Positions 18,001 to 24,554 of a stretch of 64,000 bases of DNA are shown here, in pieces; position 1 is the first letter of the stretch, and every line of letters starts with the position of its first letter. A program made the position numbers and the translations under genes. Under the pieces are notes generated by a model. It ran no database searches. It saw only the letters and a program-made list of their open reading frames with translations, and was not told the origin of the DNA. Source of the DNA: JAOUEA01 sp963821935 (lineage in GTDB: Bacteria > Actinomycetota > UBA4738 > HRBIN12); the NCBI GenBank assembly GCA_963821935.1, contig CAWGFM010000005.1, positions 1,426,001-1,490,000 of the forward strand. The letters are read 5' to 3'.

Positions 18001-19112
18001 ACCTGGCGTACACGGCATGGCAGCAGACCGACTACGACGGCTCCCTGCGGTACTCCGACCTCCAGCTCGCGCTGGCCGAGCATGCCGGCGACGCCGTCGC
18101 GGCCTGCATGGCCATCGAGAGCTCGGGGCTCGTGCACTGGCACCGCGGCGAACAGGAACAGGCTCGCGCCTCGTTCGAGCGTGCTCTGGCCGAAGCCGAC
18201 ACGATCGGCTACGAACGGGGTGTGATCCACGCCAGCAACGATCTGGCCGGGCTGCACGTCGACTCCGGCGATCACACGCGCGCGTTCGAGTGCCTGATGC
18301 CCGGGCTCGAGGCGGCCCGCGAGATCGGTGACCGTCATGCGGAGGGTGTGATGATCGGCAATGCCGGGGAGCTGTACCGCATCCACGGCGACCTCACGCG
18401 GGCGATCGCCTGTGCCGTGCGAGGATTGTCCATCACGACGGAGCTGCGCGATTGGCCCGACGTCGTCACCAAGCTCGGCAACATCGCCGTGGCCCTCGCC
18501 GATCAGGGCCGGGCTGACGAGGCCGAGAGGTTCTCGAACGTCGCCATCGCGCTGGCCCGGGCCACCGACGATGACTTCACCTTGTGCGAATGCTTGCTGG
18601 CCCGTTCGTCCTTCCTGGCCGACCCGTCAGCGATGGAGGAGGCGCTGCGCCTCAGTGAGGAGGCAGCGCAGATCGCCGAGCGGATCGCGCGGCCCGACGT
18701 GCACCGGCGTGCCTCGATCCGCGCCATCGATCTGCGCCATCGTCTCGGGTCGCTCGGAACCAGCGAGGCCCTGTCCGAGCTGGACCGGCTGGAGGATGTG
18801 GACACCCCGATCGCCCGAGCGGACTGCGACTTCGCCCGATGGCAGTTGCTGCCGGATGACGAACGGTTCCGGGAGCGAGCCCGCGACGCATGCCTGGTCG
18901 TCCTGGATCGAACGCCGAACGCCGAGTGCCGGTCACGACTCCTCGCGCTGACCGGACAGGACGCTCCCGAGCCCGACCCGTTGCCCGATGTGGGTCAGGG
19001 GCAGATCACGAGGGCCGATCTGACGGCGACGCTGCTGACCGGCCAAGCGCTCCTGCGTGAATGGAGGGCCGGTGCGGCGGCCGAGCATCAGCGGATCGAT
19101 CTCGCAGGCTGA
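15024..19112 (+). CDS. Tandem-cyclase/NTPase/TPR protein resembling soluble adenylyl cyclase
   Basis: 1362 residues. Cyclase domain 1 (about 45-210) keeps both metal aspartates (CMFIDISGF; VGKFGGDALTVVF). Domain 2 (about 270-410) has MLFVRFEGL, with Arg where the first metal Asp belongs, then DMGDKGSKVLVSFG and IGDTTNVAARLM. It is probably non-catalytic but completes the pair. An AAA/STAND NTPase follows: VGRDEEL, Walker A GDPGIGKS near 480-487, Walker B RLIVLEDLHWMD near 605-616. TPR-type repeats run from about 870 to 1250. The C1-C2-NTPase-TPR order is that of human soluble adenylyl cyclase (ADCY10) and its bacterial relatives. The gene stands alone on the plus strand. What activates it cannot be read here; bicarbonate is only an analogy. 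Confidence 0.9.
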   Translation: MAHGGEGFGVAGTVDLFDYVPRHVAEELIRHPDDDPVGRDTRWRMACMFIDISGFSPMSEAFARVGRSGGEELTGVLNGFFRTMIDVADGYEASVGKFGGDALTVVFPTDVDGESEGCRRAVQCALDMQAASRGQRDVDTSAGTFSLSCKIGLGFGDVLSTTVGIPGVRLEYVLAGDAIDRSAAGEHLASATQIVAHEDLVSRCPGISAGERLGDGFRKVEGLEPPARPHRARSLGHPSPELARLLSGYLHPAIAARIGRGDPRFVDEHRVATMLFVRFEGLDYATQRGADELRAFSSEVVRVVADLDGHLQQIDMGDKGSKVLVSFGAAVAHEDDQERAIRCALEIRDLRPGARIGMASGLAFCAEVGNDRRREYATIGDTTNVAARLMEAAGVGQILWSGVPSIVSERRFHLERLAPVSVRGKAQLVPVVEVRGDRAWDDEPLGERAYDLAMVGRDEELARAGRVVADAESGAGGVLAITGDPGIGKSRLSAEIARIARGHGFRVHTAACLSDRRATPYLPWRTTLRSLFGIGAGTAAQRVEQVRDELASMDPALVPRAPLLAPVLGLTFEETDLTKGLEPALRAEWLASLVVECLRHWTARVPRLIVLEDLHWMDAASQELLVSVARAVADMRLIVLSTTRLISGTEHAAARTQALAHAVPIDLGPLSASSVEALLALELRELFAIETEPPDELVALVTARAEGNPFFLEEFLRLLRDQGVDPRDEGAFATLELPDSLYRLVLARLDTLSVEDQTTLKVASVIGRRFRASWMGGAYPELGDLGRIRDRLERLAGVQLVEALGTEHDPEYVFRHSIVREAAYDSLSFSLRQDLHGAVGRYIEDAFPGELERFVNALAFHFGESRDVDRQRLYFRKAADAARAAFANAVALDYLERLVPLVSGAQASEAMRDLGELQQLVGAWAEAEGSFRRAIEDAGHADARLEQARAECSLGYLLAHSGSLAEALELLEDSERTFRRQHDVRWRLRALEYLAYTAWQQTDYDGSLRYSDLQLALAEHAGDAVAACMAIESSGLVHWHRGEQEQARASFERALAEADTIGYERGVIHASNDLAGLHVDSGDHTRAFECLMPGLEAAREIGDRHAEGVMIGNAGELYRIHGDLTRAIACAVRGLSITTELRDWPDVVTKLGNIAVALADQGRADEAERFSNVAIALARATDDDFTLCECLLARSSFLADPSAMEEALRLSEEAAQIAERIARPDVHRRASIRAIDLRHRLGSLGTSEALSELDRLEDVDTPIARADCDFARWQLLPDDERFRERARDACLVVLDRTPNAECRSRLLALTGQDAPEPDPLPDVGQGQITRADLTATLLTGQALLREWRAGAAAEHQRIDLAG

Positions 19113-19132
19113 CTCGTCGAGCCCAGCGCCTC

Positions 19133-20158
19133 CTACGAGCCCTTCGATCCGCCGCCGTCCGCGTCATGGTCGTAGTACTCATACGCGGACATCGCTTTGC
19201 CGGTGGACGAGCGCCACTCGCGTTCCTTGTCCGGCGCTTTGCCCAGCATCTTGGCCATCTCGTGCACGTGCTCGGCGACCGAGCCGCAGCACGAGCCGAT
19301 GTATCGCACGCCGGCCTCGCGAGCATCCGCAGCGAACCGGGCGAGCTCGCCACGGGCCAGCGTCATGGGGGTCAGCTCGAACGGGAACTCGTCCCACGAC
19401 GTGAAGTCCGGCTTCGCGTCCGTGGTGGCGTAGGCCACCGGCTGCGCCGCGATGGGCACGTCACCGGCGACACCGCGGACCATCGCCACGGCGATCGGCA
19501 GCTGTTGGGCGGGCGCGTTGAGGCAGTTGACGCCCACGATGTCGGCGCCCGCGTCGGCGAGGCGCCGCGCGCATGTCGCCGGATCGTCGCCCTCGTACGA
19601 GCGGGCGGGAAGCTGCTCGAACGACATCGTCACCATGACCGGCAGGCCGGTCTCGTTGGCTCGCTCCACGAACAGCAACGCCTCGCCCAGGTACGAGAAC
19701 GTCTCCCCGATCCAGAAATCGGGCGGACCGGCGTCGATCTGTCCCTGCAGCTGCGCGTCGAGCAGGCGGCGGACGTGGTCGGGGCTAGCGTCGTCGGCGG
19801 GATCGTAGGCCCACGTCAGCGACAGGTTGCCCGCGACCAGGGCGTCGCCCTCGGCCGCCACCTCACGCGCGATGCGCACGGCGTTGCGGTTGATGTCGGC
19901 GACCTTGCCGCCAAGCCCCACCGTCTCCAGCTTGTCCTCGCTGGCGTAGAAGGTCATGGTCTGCAGCACCTCGGCGCCTGCGCGCAGGAACTCGCGATGC
20001 AGCTCCGCCAGCGCCTGTGGGTGGTCGATCACCACCTCGGGCGTGAAGGGCCCCGCCTGCACGTACCCCCGTTTCTCCAGCTCCAGCAGGTAGCCGCCGT
20101 CGCCCAGCACGGGCCCCTCGGCGAGCCGTTCCATGATTCCTCGTGCCGCTGTCGCCAT
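19133..20158 (-). CDS. Homocysteine S-methyltransferase family protein
   Basis: 341 residues with the zinc-dependent homocysteine methyltransferase fold: LGDGGYLLELEKRG at the N-terminus, GVNCLN with the first zinc Cys near residue 211, and GSCCGS with the Cys pair near 289. All three zinc ligands are present, so an enzyme that moves a methyl group from a small donor to homocysteine (or a related thiol) is likely. The donor (betaine, S-methylmethionine or other) cannot be fixed. Start at ATG 20158, eight bases after TAGGGT (20167-20172), so the leader is absent or one or two bases. It is divergent from a small gene at 20195. Confidence 0.85.
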   Translation of the reverse strand: MATAARGIMERLAEGPVLGDGGYLLELEKRGYVQAGPFTPEVVIDHPQALAELHREFLRAGAEVLQTMTFYASEDKLETVGLGGKVADINRNAVRIAREVAAEGDALVAGNLSLTWAYDPADDASPDHVRRLLDAQLQGQIDAGPPDFWIGETFSYLGEALLFVERANETGLPVMVTMSFEQLPARSYEGDDPATCARRLADAGADIVGVNCLNAPAQQLPIAVAMVRGVAGDVPIAAQPVAYATTDAKPDFTSWDEFPFELTPMTLARGELARFAADAREAGVRYIGSCCGSVAEHVHEMAKMLGKAPDKEREWRSSTGKAMSAYEYYDHDADGGGSKGS

Positions 20159-20166
20159 CGGACCGA

Positions 20167-20188
20167 ACCCTACCCGCTGACCTACGAT
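20167..20188. promoter_or_regulatory. Back-to-back -10 boxes of two divergent near-leaderless genes
   Basis: TAGGGT on the minus strand (20167-20172) serves ATG 20158, and TACGAT on the plus strand (20183-20188) serves ATG 20195. The whole intergenic gap is 36 bases, so the two -35 regions must lie inside each other's promoter or start region. Confidence 0.5.
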
Positions 20189-20194
20189 GTCCAC

Positions 20195-20452
20195 ATGCGG
20201 GGCGATCGCGTCGAGGTGACGATGGACGTCGGCAACGGCGTGCAGACCTTCGAGGTCGCGGCGACGCGCGCAGGACGTCGCGTCGAGGTCACGACGGGAA
20301 GGACGGTGATCGAGGTCACCGAGGTGACTCGAGGCGGCACTCCCGTCCGCACCTCGCGCTTCATGGCCTCGCGGGTCGTCGCTCTGGTCGAGCATCCGGC
20401 AGAGCCCGCGCCCGCGCCGGCGCCCACGTCCGGTCCGGCGCTCAGTAGATGA
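20195..20452 (+). CDS. Small beta-rich protein of unknown function
   Basis: 85 residues: MRGDRVEVTMDVGNGVQTFE, then alternating Val/Thr strands (RRVEVTTGRTVIEVTEVTR) and a Pro-Ala tail (PAPAPAPTSGPALSR). No known domain is recognised. A TACGAT box six bases before the ATG and high third-position GC support a real, leaderless gene. Its last 11 bases overlap the end of the convergent Eis gene. Confidence 0.55.
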   Translation: MRGDRVEVTMDVGNGVQTFEVAATRAGRRVEVTTGRTVIEVTEVTRGGTPVRTSRFMASRVVALVEHPAEPAPAPAPTSGPALSR

Positions 20453-21665
20453 AGCCGAACCACGGGGACGGATCCCACGCGAACATCGCGTCGGCCGTCG
20501 CCAGGGCCCCGGGCCTCAGCTCCCGGACCTGCTGCGCGCGTGCCAGCTGTCCGAACGCGATGCCACCCAGGTAGGTGGCGCCCAGCGCGTCCACACCGCA
20601 CGTTAGGTCGGGCTCGGTGTCGGTGTGCTCGCACGTCGCCTCGCCGCCCTCGATCGTCAGCCGGTAGCGACCGGCCGTCGCGGGCCGGAACGCGTCGGTC
20701 ACCTCGAAGACCACCTGCCCGTCGCCGGAGTAGCGGCGGCCTTCGAGCGCTCGCGGGATGTCGACCAGGCGCACCCACAATCCGTCGGAGAGCATGAATC
20801 GCAACCGGCGGGGTTCGGCGACGAGCCACAGGATCTCATCGTCCGCGGGACGGTCCCACGCCTTCACCGTGGCGATCAGGTCCACGTCCAGGAGGTAACG
20901 CCACAACGCCGTGGTCGCTCCGGGCGTGGAGCCGATCAGGTACTGCACCCGCAGCTCGTTCCCCGAGACGCCATGGGTCCACCGTTCCTTGACCTTGTAG
21001 ACCGCGTACCCATCGGGCGTGCCGTGGTCGTCTTCGTGGACGGCGAAGAACAGCGGCTCGTCCTCGTCCCGTTTGCGTTCGGCGAAGAGCCAATCCCACC
21101 AGGCGTCGTTGAGCGCGAACATGCCGGAACGGGATGCCGACACGGCATCGAAGACGGGACGCATCAACGGCAGCGCCGACTCGCGCGGCAAGGCCCGGAC
21201 CCGGCCTTCGATCGAGATGCCGGGCACGAACGCGGAACGATCTGTCGGCATCTCGAGCTCGGCACAGAGCGACGACATGCCGAAGCCGTACCGGCCGTAG
21301 ATCGACGATTCCGAGGCCCACAGGTAGGCGAGCGGCTCACCGCGCTCCGCTGCCTGGTCCAGCAACGCGCCCATCAACCTCGTGTTGATGCCGCGCCGGC
21401 GGTGGGAGGGAAGCACGCCGACCGCCGTGATGCCCGGCGCAGCCAGGCTTCGCTGGCCCGGGACGGTGAGCTGGGTCGAGCACGCGCCCGCGGTGCCCAC
21501 GATCTCGTCGCCGTCCCACGCCGCGAAGTAGCGATCTGGCTCGGCGATCCGCCGTTCCATCTCCAGGTCGTCGTCCTCGTACCGGTCGTGGAAGGCGCGC
21601 ACGAGGACACGCATGAACGTCTCGAGCTCATCGGGTTGGATCGCACGGATCGTGAGGTCATCCAT
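20442..21665 (-). CDS. Eis-like GNAT N-acetyltransferase
   Basis: 407 residues with the Eis plan: an N-terminal GNAT domain (LTIRAIQPDELETFMRVLVR; VGVLPSHRRRGINTRLM as acetyl-CoA loop), a second GNAT-like domain, and a sterol-carrier-like C-terminal domain ending GFIY. The conserved Tyr of the active site is in SSIYGRYGFG, and the free C-terminal carboxylate used as base in Eis is in place. Eis proteins acetylate amines, including aminoglycosides; the natural target here is unknown. ATG 21665 lies seven bases after TAGTCT (21673-21678), a leaderless arrangement. Confidence 0.9.
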   Translation of the reverse strand: MDDLTIRAIQPDELETFMRVLVRAFHDRYEDDDLEMERRIAEPDRYFAAWDGDEIVGTAGACSTQLTVPGQRSLAAPGITAVGVLPSHRRRGINTRLMGALLDQAAERGEPLAYLWASESSIYGRYGFGMSSLCAELEMPTDRSAFVPGISIEGRVRALPRESALPLMRPVFDAVSASRSGMFALNDAWWDWLFAERKRDEDEPLFFAVHEDDHGTPDGYAVYKVKERWTHGVSGNELRVQYLIGSTPGATTALWRYLLDVDLIATVKAWDRPADDEILWLVAEPRRLRFMLSDGLWVRLVDIPRALEGRRYSGDGQVVFEVTDAFRPATAGRYRLTIEGGEATCEHTDTEPDLTCGVDALGATYLGGIAFGQLARAQQVRELRPGALATADAMFAWDPSPWFGFIY

Positions 21666-21672
21666 CGCCCGA

Positions 21673-21678
21673 AGACTA
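21673..21678 (-). promoter_or_regulatory. -10 box (TAGTCT) for leaderless Eis-like gene
   Basis: TAGTCT is seven bases before the ATG at 21665. No -35 was identified. Confidence 0.5.
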
Positions 21679-21693
21679 CCGAGCGGGCGGGGG

Positions 21694-22470
21694 CTACCCC
21701 TGTGACGGCGAGGGGTAGAGGCTCGCCACGACGTCGGGAACCTGGTCGAGGAACGCCAGGGCCGTCTCGAGCAGGGGCCGCAGCTCCCATGGGTGCACGC
21801 GGGACGCGTAGCACAGCAACGTGCCGTCCGCGACCTCGAACCCGGTGACGCCGGCGCGATCGAGCAGCCACTGCATCATCCGCGCATCGAGCAAGGCGTT
21901 GGCGAACCGCGGGTCCACCGACCGTACCGTGAACGCCCGATCGAACGCCTCGGACTCGAAGTGCACCTCGCTCATCGTGACGTGATCGAGGGCTCGCGAC
22001 GTGAGCGTCTCCGGCGCGATGAGCAGGTCCGGCCACCATGGCGGCAGCGGCGTCATCACGCATGAGAACCGCTCGAAGTCTGCTCGGGATGGGTTCGACG
22101 AACGTGCGTACCAGTACTCGCAGAGCGTGACCTCGTGTCCGTGCCAGGTGCCGGACATCACGTTCTCCAGGCCGCGGACGGTCGCGAGGCGCCGGAACAG
22201 CGGGAACGGCCGATCGATGAGACCGCCATCGTCGTTCGCGGAGAAGCGAAGACCGAGCGCGCGAGCGGCGTCCTCGCCCGCGGCCCGCCGAGGCTGTGTT
22301 CGGATCCACCAAGCACCCGCGGCGAGCCCGCCGAACAGCAGGAGGGCAACGAGCGCGACCGCGACGTCTCGCGCGCCACGCGCGTCGCCCTTCAGCATGG
22401 TCAGCCCCAGCCCGACCGCGAGCAAGCCGCCGAAGACGTACGCAACGATCCGCCAGGAGGTGGACTTCAC
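21694..22470 (-). CDS. Membrane-anchored protein of unknown function
   Basis: 258 residues from a GTG start. Two hydrophobic helices (about 8-26 and 37-56) anchor it; the rest is cytoplasmic or external with FSANDDGGLIDRPFPLFRR, NVMSGTWHGHEVTLCEYWY and CYASRVHPWELRPLLETAL. The pattern of a short membrane anchor followed by a mixed alpha/beta domain that starts with a Gly-Trp-His-Gly turn recalls DUF3137-like proteins, but I cannot assign it firmly. It lies between the Eis-like and CocE-like genes on the same strand, with gaps of 28 and 35 bases. Confidence 0.65.
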   Translation of the reverse strand: MKSTSWRIVAYVFGGLLAVGLGLTMLKGDARGARDVAVALVALLLFGGLAAGAWWIRTQPRRAAGEDAARALGLRFSANDDGGLIDRPFPLFRRLATVRGLENVMSGTWHGHEVTLCEYWYARSSNPSRADFERFSCVMTPLPPWWPDLLIAPETLTSRALDHVTMSEVHFESEAFDRAFTVRSVDPRFANALLDARMMQWLLDRAGVTGFEVADGTLLCYASRVHPWELRPLLETALAFLDQVPDVVASLYPSPSQG

Positions 22471-22505
22471 CCCGGACCTATCGGCAGTTCAGGTCGTGGT
22501 GTTGA

Positions 22506-24524
22506 TCACACCAGGGTTCGCGGGATGGAGCGATCCCAGGTTCGCTCGAAGACGAGGTCGCCTGCTTCGAAGGCCTCGACGGTGTCGAGGAGTCGGAACG
22601 AGTCCCGGTCGGCGGTCATCACGCTCCGCGTCCGAACCTCGACCTTCCAGCCCCCGCGCTCGAGCCCCAGATCTCGGTCGCACTCGACCCGTGCCGACAG
22701 CGGGTCTCCCTGGCGGATCGTGAAGCGATCCCGCGCGCGCTCCGTGATCTCGAGCCCGTCGGGAAGCCGGTACCGGTGATCGCCCTCCGGATCGATATGC
22801 AGCGCGAACTCGCCGCCATCGTGCTCGATCGTGCGGAAGGTTTGCGCCTTGGCGATCTGCTCGATCGGCAAGCCCGGTGCCGACCGCGGTGGCCCGAAGT
22901 CCGGTGGTGGCCCATCGCCCGCTTCCGGTGAGCGCTCCGGCAGATCGATCCACGACCCGTCACCGGCGACCACTGTGAGCTCCACCTCCTCGGGCGAAGG
23001 CCACAGCCACGGCCAGTACGTCGTCGAGATCGCGAGGCGCAACCGGTCGCCAGCAGCGAAGGCCTGGCCGAGAGCATCGAGCTCGATCTCGACTTCGTAC
23101 CGCGTGCCGGGCTCGAGCGCCTCCGGCCGTTCGTGGCCGTTCCGGTGGGTCAGATCGAGCGCTCCACGGCTGAGCGATGTCGACGAGCCGTCAGGCGCGA
23201 CGCGACACAGGCGGGCGACCACGAACGCTTGCGGGCGGTCGACGGAGAGCGTCAACCGCAGCCGGGGATGCCCGAGCAGCTCCATGCGCTCGTGCAACGG
23301 AGCCGTGTCGAACGCGAGACAGAGCGCATCCTCTTCCCCTTGATCCAGTGGGAAGTCGATTTCCTGGCCGTAGGGACACCAGATGCCGGCGAGCAAACCG
23401 TGGTGCTGCGCTCCGGTGTGACGCAGCGCTTCGTCGTCTGACGGCAGAGCCGAGAGCGAGCCGTCGCCGGCGAGGTGGAAGCGCTGGGCGCTCACCGATG
23501 GAGCCGGCCACGCTGGCTCCGACACCCACCGGCCCGGCCGATCGAGGTGGAGCTCGCCCGCGTTCGCCGGCTCCTGCATCCACGCCTGCAGCATGGGCTC
23601 GTGTTCGATCCCGTTCGGCTTGCCTTGCAGCCACCGATCCCACCAGCGAAGCGCCTCGCCCAGGAAGTCGATGCGCGGCCCCTGGGTGGCCACGTGCGGC
23701 CAGGCGTGGGCCCAGGGCCCGATGAGCCCCTTGCGGACGTTGGGCAGCCCTGCAAGCGTTCGTGGGATCGCGTTCGTGTACCCGTCGGCCCACCCGCCCA
23801 CCATGTACACGGGGCACTCGATCGCGGCGTAGTCCTCGCAGATCGAGCCGTGCTTCCAGTAGTCGTCGCGACGTTGGTGCCTGAGCCACTCGGTGATGAA
23901 CGGCGGCGTCTCCTCGAGACGGCCAAGCCAGGTCTCCTTCCAGGCCTCGCCGACGGTTGCGGGATCCGGAGGCAGCGCGTTGTAGGAGAGCATCACCGAC
24001 GCCCACGGGAGGGCGTCGCATGCCAGTACGCAACCGCCCTTGTAGTGCACGTCGTCGGCGTAGCGATCGTCGGTGGAGCACAGGCTGATGACGGCCTTCA
24101 GCGCCGGCGGCCGCCGGGCGGCGACCTGCAGTCCGTTGAACCCGCCCCACGAGATGCCGACCATGCCGACCGCACCCGAGCACCATGGAGCGTCGGCGAG
24201 CCGGGCGATCACCTCGAGCGCGTCGTCGTGCTCCTGCCGTGTGTACTCGTCGATGATCACCCCGTCGGAATCGCCCGTCCCCCGGATGTCGACGCGCACG
24301 TACGCGTACCCGTGCCCTGCGAACCATGTGCCGAGTCCTTCGTCGCGGGGAGCCATGGAGTCGCCCTTGCGATACGGCAGATACTCCAAGATGGCAGGCA
24401 CCGCTTCTTCGGTGTCCGGGCGCCAGAGTCGGGCGGCGAGTCGTGTTCCGTCCGCGAGGGCGATCCACTCGTTCCGGGTTCGGACCACCTCGAACGGGAA
24501 CCGGTCCACGATCGTCGTGTTCAC
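22506..24524 (-). CDS. CocE/NonD family alpha/beta hydrolase (S15-type)
   Basis: 672 residues. The N-terminal catalytic domain has IALADGTRLAARLWRP, the oxyanion stretch LEYLPYRKGD, VRVDIRGTGDSDG and the nucleophile motif GISWGGF. The C-terminal half is the jelly-roll domain typical of X-Pro dipeptidyl-peptidase and cocaine-esterase proteins (FHLAGDGSLSA onwards). It should hydrolyse an ester or a peptide-like bond; the substrate is unknown. GTG 24524 lies seven bases after TAGCAT (24532-24537), again leaderless. A second member of the family is encoded at 59513-61272. Confidence 0.92.
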   Translation of the reverse strand: MNTTIVDRFPFEVVRTRNEWIALADGTRLAARLWRPDTEEAVPAILEYLPYRKGDSMAPRDEGLGTWFAGHGYAYVRVDIRGTGDSDGVIIDEYTRQEHDDALEVIARLADAPWCSGAVGMVGISWGGFNGLQVAARRPPALKAVISLCSTDDRYADDVHYKGGCVLACDALPWASVMLSYNALPPDPATVGEAWKETWLGRLEETPPFITEWLRHQRRDDYWKHGSICEDYAAIECPVYMVGGWADGYTNAIPRTLAGLPNVRKGLIGPWAHAWPHVATQGPRIDFLGEALRWWDRWLQGKPNGIEHEPMLQAWMQEPANAGELHLDRPGRWVSEPAWPAPSVSAQRFHLAGDGSLSALPSDDEALRHTGAQHHGLLAGIWCPYGQEIDFPLDQGEEDALCLAFDTAPLHERMELLGHPRLRLTLSVDRPQAFVVARLCRVAPDGSSTSLSRGALDLTHRNGHERPEALEPGTRYEVEIELDALGQAFAAGDRLRLAISTTYWPWLWPSPEEVELTVVAGDGSWIDLPERSPEAGDGPPPDFGPPRSAPGLPIEQIAKAQTFRTIEHDGGEFALHIDPEGDHRYRLPDGLEITERARDRFTIRQGDPLSARVECDRDLGLERGGWKVEVRTRSVMTADRDSFRLLDTVEAFEAGDLVFERTWDRSIPRTLV

Positions 24525-24531
24525 CCGGACG

Positions 24532-24537
24532 ATGCTA
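24532..24537 (-). promoter_or_regulatory. -10 box (TAGCAT) for leaderless CocE-like gene
   Basis: TAGCAT is seven bases before the GTG start at 24524. Confidence 0.5.
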
Positions 24538-24554
24538 CGCGGCGGCGTCTGGAC

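Noticed and set aside
19061..20195. Long plus-strand frame opposite the homocysteine methyltransferase gene
   Set aside because: Only the part after ATG 20195 is supported by a promoter box and codon use; the upstream part is antisense shadow.
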